This document shows, one piece after another, positions 43,260-53,604 of a stretch of 64,000 bases of DNA (the first letter of the stretch is position 1; every line of letters starts with the position of its first letter). The notes beneath the pieces were generated by a model. It saw only the letters and a program-made list of their open reading frames with translations, was not told the origin of the DNA and ran no database searches. The DNA comes from Aspidiotus rigidus (taxonomy: Eukaryota; Arthropoda; Insecta; Hemiptera; Diaspididae): positions 11,656,001-11,720,000 of the forward strand of contig JAVHKY010000052.1 in the NCBI GenBank assembly GCA_035079385.1. Direction: 5' to 3'. A program made the translations under genes and the position numbers.

Positions 43260-43930
43260 TTAAAACAATGTTCAAATTTTCTTTTATACTTACATCTGTC
43301 ACTATCTACATCAACAACCAAGAACCCGTACGCTTCACACCAACATGTATTACATAATGCTTTAAATTTTTCAAAAGTCAAGTCCGTTATATACTCTAAG
43401 TGTATTTGTCTCAAGTTGACCAAATCCTGTCCAAAGAGGATAAGATAGTTGAAGTTATTTCTGATACCTGTAACTTTTGGAATTTTTGTAAACATCTGAC
43501 TAAGGTATAGGCAGGATATATTCCTATGACGACCACGTAAAAAGAAATTAGCTATTTTATCTTGATTTTCTGTTAGGACATCCTCGAATATTATGACAGC
43601 GTTTTTTTCTATATTTTCAGGCTCAGGGAGTACATTACACGAAGTATATGTGTGAAATTTTATTTTTTTAGCATTCTTCTCATTGTAACTTGCAACCAAA
43701 TCTCGTAAAAAATTATATTTTTCTTGCTCAACTGTCTTGGAACACAGGTAAACACTAGAAAAAGGTTTCATATGTAGTAAAATTGTGAGTAAAACATTTG
43801 TCTTACCACCTCCACTTGGTCCAAAAATACCTACTCTTAAAACGTTAGGAAACATTTCAACACTCCTTCTGACGTTAGGTTTTGTGTCAAAATTTATAAC
43901 ACTTATACTATTTTTCATAGGTGTAGTCAT
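43250..43930 (-). CDS. Polinton packaging ATPase (FtsK/HerA type)
   Basis: I choose ATG 43928-43930 (227 aa) because a GTATACATAG box lies 41 bp upstream and because it clears the PolB stop; the frame itself is open to 44032. Walker A GPSGGGKT lies near residue 40, Walker B AVIIFEDVL near residue 115, followed by NISCLYLSQMF, as in the genome-packaging ATPases of Polintons and related viruses. It would pump the element DNA into capsids. Intact. Confidence 0.92.
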   Translation of the reverse strand: MTTPMKNSISVINFDTKPNVRRSVEMFPNVLRVGIFGPSGGGKTNVLLTILLHMKPFSSVYLCSKTVEQEKYNFLRDLVASYNEKNAKKIKFHTYTSCNVLPEPENIEKNAVIIFEDVLTENQDKIANFFLRGRHRNISCLYLSQMFTKIPKVTGIRNNFNYLILFGQDLVNLRQIHLEYITDLTFEKFKALCNTCWCEAYGFLVVDVDSDRCKYKRKFEHCFKYT

Positions 43931-43970
43931 GATTACTACAAAATCACCTGTAATTAAAATACTTATCCCT

Positions 43971-43980
43971 CTATGTATAC
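43971..43980 (-). promoter_or_regulatory. TATACATAG box (packaging ATPase gene)
   Basis: GTATACATAG, 41 bp before the ATG at 43930. Confidence 0.65.
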
Positions 43981-43997
43981 CGCATACACCTGTGAAC

Positions 43998-46900
43998 TTA
44001 TTTGTAACCATAAGGTATTGTATCGTAATCATCTAAGATAATACGTTTATCGAAATTGAACGATAAAGTTTTTGTTTCATCCTTATTTGTAAGCTGCTTT
44101 GTTGTCTTATCACGACTAATCTGACTATTTGTCACCTTAATTTCGTTTATAGCGCCATCAATGAGAGCTTCTAAAGATTCGGCATTCAATTTCTCAGCAT
44201 TCCTATGATGCAAAGTGAAACCTTTTATTTTTGTTACGTCTTCATTTTTATTAGTTTTATAATAGTAAGATTTTGGACCCGAGGCTAACATTTTCGTTAT
44301 ATGTCCACGACTGAGTTCGTCTGTCCATTCACCCAGCAGATCGCCGGTTGGTACAGTATTTTTACCGTTATCGTAATACATTATCGAATCAGTGTCCATG
44401 TAGATTACATCCTCTTTAAGTTCAGAAATTTTTTCATACAGTCTTAAACGAGCGTGACTAGTTGTAAAAATTGCCACAAAAATATTAGTGTTATAGTTGT
44501 TCTTAACGTAATATTCCTTAAACTTATAAGTTATTTGGACCATGTCGTCTGAAATAAAGATTAAGTTCACATCTTCCAAACGTTTATCAAGTAACAATTC
44601 ATAGAACCTACAGGGATCAGAAACAAATTCGTTCTGGCACATATTTGTTCTTTGACCGAACTTCCCATATAACGAGTTCATGCACAATTTGGCCATAGTA
44701 CGCCTGACAACGTTGGGGACAATTTTCTTGAGATCTAATTCTATACCTTGTCTAATTTTTACATCTGTTGCGTAGGCTTCGTTAGAGGGATAACTGTGTG
44801 GGCTAGATTCTAACTTAATTTTAATAAAATCATTTATGTAATCTTTAAATATATCAGTACTACTATTGAAATTCCAAACTTCATAAATTTCTAGAATTTT
44901 GTATCCCTTCTCTAAGGCTACTTTCAACTCTTCCGTCGTCCAAGTACCTGTGAAGGCTCTTTTCTCTTGAGAATGTATACATTTGCGACAACAAGTCTCA
45001 GCACAGGTGCGACACAGAGCAAACACTAGTTTTTCAGATTTCGCCATTTTAATCTTGGCCGGTAATGTGGGAATATACAATTTTTGAGGAGGCAAAACTT
45101 TACATTTCACCAGACCAAACCATTTCTCATCATAAACCTTAGGATTATAGATCTTAGATGGGTGAGAGATTGTGAACTTCTCGGAATATAGGACACTCGG
45201 ATAAAGACTACATATATCGATATATTTAATCTTTCTACTGTCATTGGAATGACCTTTTAATTTTATGACTTCAGTCCGACCACCGAAGTACGCATCACGT
45301 GGATTCAGAGGCGAAATAACTTCCACATTTTTATATTTCTTATACAATGGCGAGTTTTTCCATTCACATTCCCAAATCTCGACTACATTATAGCCAGCCC
45401 TTACGAGCTGTTCCCTTCTCTCTTTTGTTTTTTCATACAAATCGTCCATATTTGTTTTATTAACGTTGTTCACACTGTCCCCCATGTAACATTTCTGGCA
45501 TCCATGCCAAAAACAGCCCTGATACTGATATACAGTATTAGTGTTTTCGTCAAAACCATCGACTTTATCCCCACATATTTCAACCTCTCCACCATTTAAG
45601 GCGTGTTGAATATTTTCATTTTCAAATGATTTCAACCATGCAATAGAAGATTTAGAATACTGATCTTTTAACTCAGTATCAAAGACACCTAATGTCTTAT
45701 CCTTTAAGTATTTTGATCGAAATATCGCCATACAGACAGAGGGGAGCGTTACATACTGGAAAGGATCTATGTTGGCAATTTCCAAGAACTCGTTGCGTAA
45801 TTTCAAACAGCTACGTCTTAGAATGTCTACATCAGAATTACAATATGCTAATAACTCTTTCTTAAGGTCAAATATATAATTTTCGCGTAGTTTTTCTACG
45901 TACCAAGTCAAGAATGCTTTTCGAGCGTCACATTTCATGGTATCGTAACCGTAATATTTTTTATCGGGAATCGGACCCACATAATTCGTATTAACCATAG
46001 TATTGAAGAAATGAGGGAAATATCCCTTTTTAAGCTCCTTCAAACCAAATGTTTTTGGGAAGGACGCTAGAGGCGCGGATATGAAATTAAAACTATCGAT
46101 AACCTTAATTTTTACATTCGGTATCTCCAAAAGCATCAATTTTGTGCCGTTGTATATGGTGTAGGGAGTTATGGTATTTTTTATGCAATATTGCATTATG
46201 AATTGACTATCATAACCTTTGGCGTAGTGCGCAATAGCTGTGTATCCTTGGTGCTCTTTAGAAATTAACCATTTGCAAAATTCGTCATTATTATTAAATC
46301 TATAACTATTACCCTCAAAATCGTGCGCTACAATAAGATTAGGTATATGTACCCCAGATTCTTGTCGACATTCGTAGTCGAAAAATATATATCGCTCGGT
46401 GTAAGAGCATTTCTTGTTTACTTTTTGAGGGAGTTGAATTACTTTCTTACGAGTTTCGAAGGTGGGACCATTAAAATTATCACATTGGACACCTAATGTC
46501 TTAAACGTTTCCTGGTGTTTGTGAAAAGATTTACAAGAGATAGAATTATTTGTAACATCTTTCACCTCAGCGTAGGCGGCATTCAATTTTATACATGTTT
46601 CATGTCTACCACCCTTGTCGGGATGGTTTTTCAATATTAATTTCCTAAAATTATGTTTAGCAACTTCACGGACATCGACATTATTAACTACACAATTATG
46701 GTCCTCAAGAGGAATTTCTATTTCTTCCTCTACCTCGACAAATTTAGGTGGGGCGCAATTCATGCATCCAAATTTACATCTACTACCGTTGGCTTTAACT
46801 TTTTGCATATAACATTCATGCTCATTCATTTTTACATATTCTTTACAATTAAAACATTTTTCTAAACCACAACCATGGTCTTCATTGCGATTACATATCT

Positions 46901-47509
46901 TACCACAGTGATTGCATTTAAAAGAGACCAAACACGCTGAGGTTTGGTGATCGAGATAGCATTGTTCATTAAAACAATACCGGTTACATTCGACACAGAA
47001 AATCTTATTTTTACTCATAAGACTATGTTCTCCTTTCATACATAGAGGACAAGGTGGGGACAATTTCTTACAACGATGGCTTTTTTTCTTATGGTACGCT
47101 CGATTGCATTTGTGACAAAAGTACGAGTCACCGAAGAAAGCTTTCATGGACGATATACAATCGAAATGATTGCCGTTTTTATATAGATAAATTTTAATCT
47201 CCCTATCGCGATCACCATTGTAAATTACACGATTTAAATTTTCAGCGCAAACGACTTTAATCTGAACATTAAGTAGCTCCTTGCAATTGCGGATGTCTTC
47301 AAGGGTGAAACCATCCTCGTTGTAGTTGTGTAAGCGTGAGCATAACTCTTCAGCCATCTCTGTTTGAATTGTACGACCCATTGGGAGTGTTTTTGATTGA
47401 CTGATAATATTCGACCTAAGATTACATTTGTATGATAACTCAGACCAACCAAAATTGCCCTAGGAGCGCATAAATTATCAGAATTCTTAATCTGTACTAT
47501 ACATTGCAT
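43998..47509 (-). CDS. Polinton protein-primed DNA polymerase B (PolB), with J-domain-like insert
   Basis: The main frame (43998-47381) gives 1,127 aa. Exonuclease motifs: FFDYEC (~334), AHYAKGYDSQF (~385-395), YCNSDVD (~514). Polymerase motifs: DICSLYPS (722-729), KLCMNSLYGKFG (898-909), YMDTDS (994-999). Upstream lies a Cys/His-rich region (~88-235) with many CX2C pairs, then RKLILKNHPDKGG (~246-258) followed by a helix, which is the core of a DnaJ-like J domain. A Vsr/homing-nuclease-like segment, GCFWHGCQKC...VVEIWECEW, lies at ~622-673. The true start is probably ATG 47507-47509, which overlaps the preceding gene's stop; that N-terminus is in another frame and joins near an A5 run at ~47395, implying a frameshift. 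It copies the element with protein priming. Confidence 0.92.
46565..46690 (-). other. J-domain-like module within PolB
   Basis: Encodes EVAKHNFRKLILKNHPDKGG, a basic helix with the invariant HPD tripeptide, then CIKLNAAYAEV, the matching fourth helix. The HPDKGG form is also seen in polyomavirus T antigens. J domains stimulate Hsp70 ATPase. Confidence 0.7.
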
Positions 47510-49023
47510 TGTTTCGTTTTTTTATCTTTACTTAAATTAATTATTTTACGCGCATTTGAGGCGCCTTTAGGAAGACTGACGAATTGAAAATGGAAAATAC
47601 AATCCATTAAGTCTACAGCTTTGTCAGAATCCAAAATCTGCGTTAGTTTTTCACTCAACTTATTTAAAATGTCATCATTTGATGAAAGGATACCGGTAGA
47701 AATGTATCCATGGGTGAAATTTGGGTTTTCTACACTAACACTTAATTTACAGGTATCAGGTACTGTGGACCTTGCGTACAAAAATAATTCGTTCATACAT
47801 GTCCGAACGATATTACCATCTTTTAATCGCGGCATTTTATTTTTAAGTGTAAATTTGAAGTACTTTTCTGTAACACCAAATTTCTTACGATAATTTGTAC
47901 CAGCCAACTCGATAACATTAATAAAAGTACTCTTACCACCTCCATAGTACGTTTTACCATCATCCTTGTTGTTGTTGCTGTTGCTGCTAGAATTGTCATC
48001 AGAATCGTCGTCATCATCTTCATCTTCATTATCCAACTCGGAATCATCGTCATCATCATCGTCGGAGTCACTTAAATATAGATCATTATTTAATAATTCT
48101 TCTTCAGTAGCTGGTGGCAGAACACCGCATAATTCGTATAAGAAAGCATCCATGTCAACTTCTACACTCCCACAATCACCTACATTTTCAGGTTCCGGAG
48201 CTGTGACAATAATTTTAGGAACATGAACTGAAGGAAGATGAGGACCAAATACAGGTTTTACATATTTATCAAGAGCGTGAGGACGTGTTGGTTTTCTAGT
48301 AACTAAATATTCAGAGTCGGAACTCTTAATACCTTCATACGAGTCTAAACGTTCTGAAAATTCTGGTTTTTCCTTGTGTACTGAAAATTCAACTGTTTTT
48401 CTTATTTTTCTGAAGCAATCGACATTATTCTTGACTGAATGCGGAATAATTCTAGGCTTCCTTACCCTAGCAGGTCTAATATATTTTTTCAACCATAAAG
48501 GAATAGTACGAGTTTTTTTACATTCGGAGAATAAATCTGTTTCAAAAGGGAAAATATCTTCCAAATTAAATGTTGGAGTAATCAAATCATCGATATTATT
48601 TAATTTGTAATATTCATTAGTATTAATATTTCTGACAATCTGTCTTACTTTTTCAATAGTATCGAGTATCATTTCACTCCTAGGTTCTACTACCTTAGAC
48701 GGAAGAGTTTCTTCATGTGAAGAAATACGAGTAGTATTTACAGTTCCTTCAATAATTTTTTTCATCCACTTAGGAATATTACGACGTTTTTTCGAATATT
48801 TACACACAACACCTAACTTAAATGGAAATATAGAACTTAAATTAATTTTAGGCGTGCAAGTTTTTTCATTTTTTTGGATGTTAGTAATATTTACACTTAC
48901 ATTAGAGTTGTTAGTAAGCGCTATAACTAGATCTACTTTATTAAGCTTATAGTAATATCTAATATGTACAGAGCGAGCGAGCTCGCGTAATTGTTTCACA
49001 TTGTAGCCCTGAAAAGCTTCCAT
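47497..49023 (-). CDS. Polinton large ORF upstream of PolB, SAP-like N-terminus and acidic linker
   Basis: ATG 49021-49023 gives 508 aa. The first ~35 residues (YNVKQLRELARSVHIRYYYKLNKVDLVIAL) match a SAP/Rho-N-like helix-extension-helix that binds nucleic acid. Two internal repeats follow, each with a FNLEDIFPF- or INLSSIFPF-type phrase and a PxWxKKxI phrase (IPKWMKKII, IPLWLKKYI). Then comes a long Asp/Ser/Asn-rich acidic tract, and a C-terminal ~150-residue globular region (KYFKFTLKNK..., NPNFTHGYIST) I recognise only as common next to PolB in arthropod Polintons. Its end overlaps the probable PolB start by about 13 nt. A terminal-protein or replication role is possible but unproven. CTATAAATAC lies ~120 bp upstream in a duplicated promoter region. 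Confidence 0.8.
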   Translation of the reverse strand: MEAFQGYNVKQLRELARSVHIRYYYKLNKVDLVIALTNNSNVSVNITNIQKNEKTCTPKINLSSIFPFKLGVVCKYSKKRRNIPKWMKKIIEGTVNTTRISSHEETLPSKVVEPRSEMILDTIEKVRQIVRNINTNEYYKLNNIDDLITPTFNLEDIFPFETDLFSECKKTRTIPLWLKKYIRPARVRKPRIIPHSVKNNVDCFRKIRKTVEFSVHKEKPEFSERLDSYEGIKSSDSEYLVTRKPTRPHALDKYVKPVFGPHLPSVHVPKIIVTAPEPENVGDCGSVEVDMDAFLYELCGVLPPATEEELLNNDLYLSDSDDDDDDDSELDNEDEDDDDDSDDNSSSNSNNNKDDGKTYYGGGKSTFINVIELAGTNYRKKFGVTEKYFKFTLKNKMPRLKDGNIVRTCMNELFLYARSTVPDTCKLSVSVENPNFTHGYISTGILSSNDDILNKLSEKLTQILDSDKAVDLMDCIFHFQFVSLPKGASNARKIINLSKDKKTKQCNV

Positions 49024-49034
49024 CTTTTTATCAG

Positions 49035-49400
49035 ACACTGACAAAAACTTTGAAAAAATATCTAGTCCCAAGAGCAAGTCAAGACAGAGATGTTCTCTCG
49101 AAGGAAGCTGTAGGCGTAATGAAAAATACAGTCAATGGGACCTGTATTTATAGTTTTTTGGTGTCACTCGGTAGGCCTATGAGAAACAGTGGGTGTTGAG
49201 AAATATCTTTTTATCAGCCTGGGTTATCACCCCAAGATTAAGTGCATCAGACACTGACAAAAACTTTGAAAAAATATCTAGTCAAGACAGAGATGTTCTC
49301 TCGAAGGAAGCTGTAGGCGCAATGAAAAACACAGTCAATGGGACCTGTATTTATAGTTTTTTTGGTGTCGCTATATATACTCAGCCTCTATGAGAAACAG
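49035..49400 (-). repeat. Duplicated promoter region upstream of the SAP-like gene
   Basis: About 150 bp beginning ACACTGACAAAAACTTTG at 49035 is repeated directly at 49251 (shift 216 bp), with a ~14-bp deletion and several substitutions in the second copy. Both copies carry CTATAAATAC (49144-49153 and 49347-49356), so the gene may have two TATA boxes. Confidence 0.85.
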
Positions 49401-49539
49401 TGGGCTAGGCTCATAGAGTGTATGAGAGCTGTCTGGTTATGTGTACTTGGCAGAAAAAAATCTGAATACTCCTAAATCAAAGAGAGCTATCTCTCTCTCA
49501 TACAATGTAATTAGATGTTAATTAGGTTTGTCTGTAGAC

Positions 49540-50049
49540 ATGTGGTAATTTAAATTTTCATTCTCGATTATACACCTCATTATCTGAATATAATTAAACG
49601 ATACCGTAACTGATTTCCTATATGCATATTCTACAGTGTGAAGATACTCAATAGGGAAACATGATCTCATATTCCGAAATTGAAAATAAAACTCATCAAT
49701 TATACACCTCAATATCTAAATGTAATCGAGCGTAACGGAGATTAAATTTTCATACAAGTTAATTAAAATCATGATAGGAAAAAACTCGTTATCTAAATAC
49801 AATCGAGCGTAACAAAGATTAAATTTTCATTCTAATACAAAAAACTCAATAAAATAAATGTCACAGGTGCATGAATCAATGGTGAATGGGGATGAATCAT
49901 GGGCGATAAATCATGCGTGACGAAAAAGGAAAAAATTTTCATCAAAAAAAATCGAAAAAAATTTTTGTCATTTTTTTTTTTTTTCATGTCCCCGTGACAT
50001 TGACCACTGTCATAGAGGTCAAGTGTTCTTAAAGGGGTACCTTACTACT
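49540..50049 (-). repeat. Polinton right terminal inverted repeat
   Basis: Mirror of 32207-32715, ending CCTTACTACT. The difference in poly-T/poly-A tract length (49973-49984 versus 32274-32285) is typical of slippage. Confidence 0.92.
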
Positions 50050-50147
50050 AAAACATACCTGCCATAAGACGCGTGTTAAACAGTAACGTACCCTGCACCG
50101 CTCTCATGTAAGGCTAGCGCCTGCGACGCTCACAGATACTTTGACGA

Positions 50148-50197
50148 GTCTGATATCTAAGTAGTATTTAGTTCTATATCTGTGGGTATACCTATGG
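50148..50197. repeat. Right arm of an outer inverted repeat around the Polinton
   Basis: GTCTGATATCTA...TATTTAGTTCTATATCTGTGGGTATACC is the mirror of 31946-31990. It suggests the Polinton inserted into an older foldback element whose arms now lie 18 kb apart. Confidence 0.65.
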
Positions 50198-50255
50198 TCA
50201 TAGGTTTGCTTACATCTTTTAAGGGAGACAGCGGCAGCATCCAACCTGCTTAGTC

Positions 50256-51114
50256 ACGGCCTACTTTATATAAGGCCGGAATCCAGAAAATGACAACAGC
50301 GCGCAGTGGATTCTTATCAGTGATGTTTCGGGGCGGTTCATGTTCATCCGTGCCGTGCAAGGTACACTAAAGAGGTATTGACACTATACAAAATTCTTGT
50401 CACACAAAATAATGCAGTTCATACATAATTCCGCTGCGTTCACTGCGCCGTTGTGAATGCCTTCCGTACCCCACCAGCGTTGTTACCTTACCGGAGGTAC
50501 CATAGTACTGACAAATTTCCAAGAGTTATAAAAAATCAAGAAATTTACACATGAGAATAATTTCTTTCGAAATATGTAGAGCATAATGAGTAGTCTATTC
50601 GCACCAAGTTTCAGATTTTTTGGTAGATTTTTGACTCTTCTACAATTTTTTAAAAAACAGTGAATTTACATAAGACTCTATGTATAACCGGGGAACTGAT
50701 CATTGGCGCCACATAGTGGTAAAACACTCAAGTACATCATTTCTCGTGACAGCATTGGCAATGGGGAACATAGGCAAGTGTCAATACCTCTTTAGTGTAC
50801 CGTGGTGCGGTGTAACCACGGTGTACGTGTACCGCACTTCGTCTCCTATCTGATTTTTAATTTTCAAACGATGATAACTGCACTTGTACTGCACCAATTT
50901 TACTAAAATTGGGCTTAAAAAACAGAAAATCGTTTGCTCTTTAAGTTATATTCTCTTCGTTTTTTCCGAAAACCGCGTTTTATTAGCGTGCGAATCAAAA
51001 TACTTGAATTTTTTCGTTTTTTCCCATAAGCGTCCATGTAAACCTGTATCCACTGATTTTAGAGTGCGACGTTGTGACTTCGCTACATTCCGGCCTTATA
51101 TAAAGTAGGCCGTG
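50256..51114. mobile_element. Palindromic element, copy 3, TSD GCTTAGTC
   Basis: ACGGCCTACTTTATATAAGGCCGGAAT at the left is mirrored at the right (ATTCCGGCCTTATATAAAGT...). GCTTAGTC flanks at 50248-50255 and 51115-51122 give an 8-bp duplication (one base shared with the end). Interior sequence (GTACCGCACTTCG, ATCGTTTGCTCTTT, TTTTCCCATAAG) is related to the 12689-13243 element, so this is a diverged relative. Confidence 0.75.
50361..50801. repeat. MITE nested in palindromic copy 3
   Basis: GGTACACTAAAGAGGTATTG (50361) and its mirror (ending 50801) form a perfect ~25-bp inverted repeat. 441 bp, non-coding. Confidence 0.75.
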
Positions 51115-51122
51115 GCTTAGTC

Positions 51123-51818
51123 TGCGACTCATTTGCGCGAATTTGATCCGTTGACGTCACCATAGAATCAGTCTGTTGACAGTATGGTAGAAATAGCATC
51201 TCAGAGACAGAGTCTCCTCTTTGCTAATTGAAGTATAAATCATTTGCACATGAACAATAGACTCATTATATTTCAAAAGAAGAGAAACAGTGTGTAGCGT
51301 ATTTTAAAGAATCCGACAATTATTAGAATATATGAATCAATTATCGCAGATATTATGTGTAAGTATACAATATAAGTTGTGAACGTTGTGGGCGGCCACC
51401 AGTATATTTACAAGTAGACCAAGAGCTTATTGGTCAACGTTTATTTATTATTATTTCACTACGTAAATATGTGAGGATTCATTAAAACTCATTCTTCTAC
51501 TTCTTCTATCATGGTAGAACAATCGTTTTGTCTAAGCCTAGTTGAAAATATACATTTACGGGGATAAGAATCGTACACCAGGTGTATTCCTGTGTATAAG
51601 TACTGTCTTCGTACTTATACTACTCAAGATATTAGTTAGTAGTTACTCTTAACGGCGTAGAGATGTTGGTAGTGTTAGAATACTTTGTTTATCGTTTTCT
51701 CGCATTGATTACATGCATTTATACTCTGTTCACGTTAAGAAAGCAGTACGAAGTACGTACCCCGAGAACAGAACGGTGAAAGATCACGCGAAGTTATGTG
51801 AAACCGGGGTGATGAAGA
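51123..51818. other. No gene recognised
   Basis: Non-coding sequence between palindromic copy 3 and the gypsy remnant; it may hold the decayed 5' part of that element, but no gag, protease or primer site can be identified. Confidence 0.45.
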
Positions 51819-53163
51819 ATGGTTTGGAATCCAAGAGGTCAGTTTCAAAACCTTTTCATCACACTGATTGAAGAACTTGGAAAAATATACCTCGATAAAA
51901 CAAACAATATATGGTTCACGAACGAATATCTTGACAAAGTGTTCGATCCTTGCGAGTCATATAATTATATCCGGTCTACAAATGTACCAAAAATTGTATT
52001 TGAGAAACAACACAGAAAAGCAATCAGAAACTTTCCAATCTCAAAAACAAAAAAGAATATAACTGTATGCCAGTTCCTTGGCAAAATAAACTTCTACTGT
52101 AAGTTCATCCCAAATGCTGCAAGGACACCACTAAGGCCATTTTTTGGTACAAAAAGTTGTTGACTTTATAACTCCTATCCTCACAATTTTTGACAGAAAT
52201 CTCCCAATCAACATCTATACAAACGTGAGTGAGGAGGGTATTGGAGCTATACTTGAACAACCGTGAAAAAATAGTAAAGAGAAACCAGTGGTATATTTTT
52301 CTGAGAAATTGAATGGATTCCAAACGAAAAAGAAATACATCTTTATCAAAAGCTACGCAATATGCGAGACAATAGATTTCTGGAAATTTTGGTTAATAGG
52401 AAAAAAATTTAACGTATACACTGACCACAAACTATTGGTAAACTTAAAGTTAAGAAAAGGAGAAGAACTGGGGCACATGAAAATTATTCACTTCAATTCG
52501 ACTTTCAAGTAAGACTAAGCATGGAAAAACCAATGTAGAGGCAGACTGCCTCTCTACAAAACTCAGTACTTGATAGCTCGCAAATTGAAAAGGAAGAAGA
52601 ACCAATACAGGAACCGGTAATCAATGCCCTAGAATTAAACAATATAAAAGATAGTCAACCCCCCCCCCCCCCCCGAGATATGAAAATTACAAAAAAATAT
52701 ATAATCAAAAAAAGGATATTATTTACAGGAAGATATTAAAAACTTTGATAGAAGAATCCTAAATGAAGAGATTTATTAACAAAAAAATTACCCTTAGCTT
52801 ATGGTCATGTGGGTTCTAAACATTTAACAAATATGATAAGACCATATGATTATTTTAAAAACATGTATAAAAAAATGACAAATTACTGCAAAAAATGCGA
52901 AGAATGCATAAGAAACAAGTCCAGGAAAACTTCAAAATCAGGATTTATGGGACATTTAGGTCCAGCAGAAAATCCATTCGAGAATATGTTACTGGACACC
53001 ATTGGCGGTTTTGGTGGAAGGAGATCTACAAAAAAGAATCTTCATTTGCTGGTCGACCATTTCACAAGGTATACTTACATCCTTTCCTCTTCAGTCCTGA
53101 GGAAGGGTTATCAATATTCTAATGGTCAAATCGAGTTATTGCTTGATTATAGAAGTTGCCAAT
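51819..53163 (+). pseudogene. Ty3/gypsy pol remnant (RT, RNase H, integrase zinc and core)
   Basis: Shifts and stops break it into pieces. 51819-52163 ends with the RT thumb phrase FLGKINFYCKFIPNAA. 52288-52512 has the RNase H segment VVYFSEKLNG... VYTDHKLLVNL. 52809-53165 has integrase: YCKKCEECIRNK (zinc CX2C), then FENMLLDTIGGFGG and LLVDHFTRYTYI (core). Order RT-RH-INT places it in Ty3/gypsy. Homology stops at about 53095. No LTRs found. Confidence 0.85.
52661..52674 (+). repeat. Poly-C tract
   Basis: About 14 consecutive C between the RNase H and integrase parts of the gypsy remnant. Confidence 0.9.
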
Positions 53164-53269
53164 AATAAACGGACGCCCTTGAAATGAACTCAGACATTGT
53201 CTTGTTTAAAGTTGAGATGAATTCTTGTAAACCCACTTGGGCATCATGATTTAAGTTTGACCAAAAAGT

Positions 53270-53382
53270 ATGAGTGAAGACGACGATATCGATAAACTTC
53301 TCCTCAACCCTCCTTCACTTTGTGAGATGATGAATGCGATGGACATTTTGACAGAAGACGTACCTACGTTGTTACGTAGCTG
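53270..53382 (+). pseudogene. Possible C-terminus of a Tigger/jerky-type transposase
   Basis: A short frame MSEDDDIDKLLLNPPSLCEMM... with an acidic start and a following helix resembles the acidic tail of pogo/Tigger transposases or related domesticated proteins. Too short for a firm call; no other part of such a gene is found nearby. Confidence 0.3.
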
Positions 53383-53604
53383 ATGTTAATAATTTTTCTG
53401 TACATTATGACCATGAAAAACTTATTTCCAAAATTGTGCAAAAGAACTGTATGAATTCAAGGATAATTCACGACAACATTAAACCTTTATAAATTAATGT
53501 AATATGTATAGTACACATATCCACACATTACTTTACTCTGCATGCATAAAAAAATTGTACTTTTTTTCATCCTCAGTCGGTTTATTAAGTAGGTTGGTTA
53601 TTAG

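Larger units (their letters stand above)
32207..50049 (-). mobile_element. Polinton/Maverick, complete, 17.8 kb, TSD AAAACA
   Basis: Ends read AGTAGTAAGGTACCCC and its mirror. The terminal inverted repeats extend about 510 bp. The 6-bp AAAACA at 32201-32206 and 50050-50055 is the target duplication; 6 bp and AG ends are standard for Polintons. It encodes the full core set (PolB, integrase, adenain-like protease, packaging ATPase, major and minor capsid proteins), all on the minus strand, plus a TBP homologue, a PLA2-domain protein and several unknowns. Several genes have single frameshifts in A-runs, and a 1.86-kb transposon is nested at 38484-40347. Confidence 0.96.

Noticed and set aside
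47823..48226. Met/Thr- and Ser-rich ORFs near 48 kb
   Set aside because: Alternative-frame readings of the acidic Asp/Ser tract in the SAP-like protein gene.
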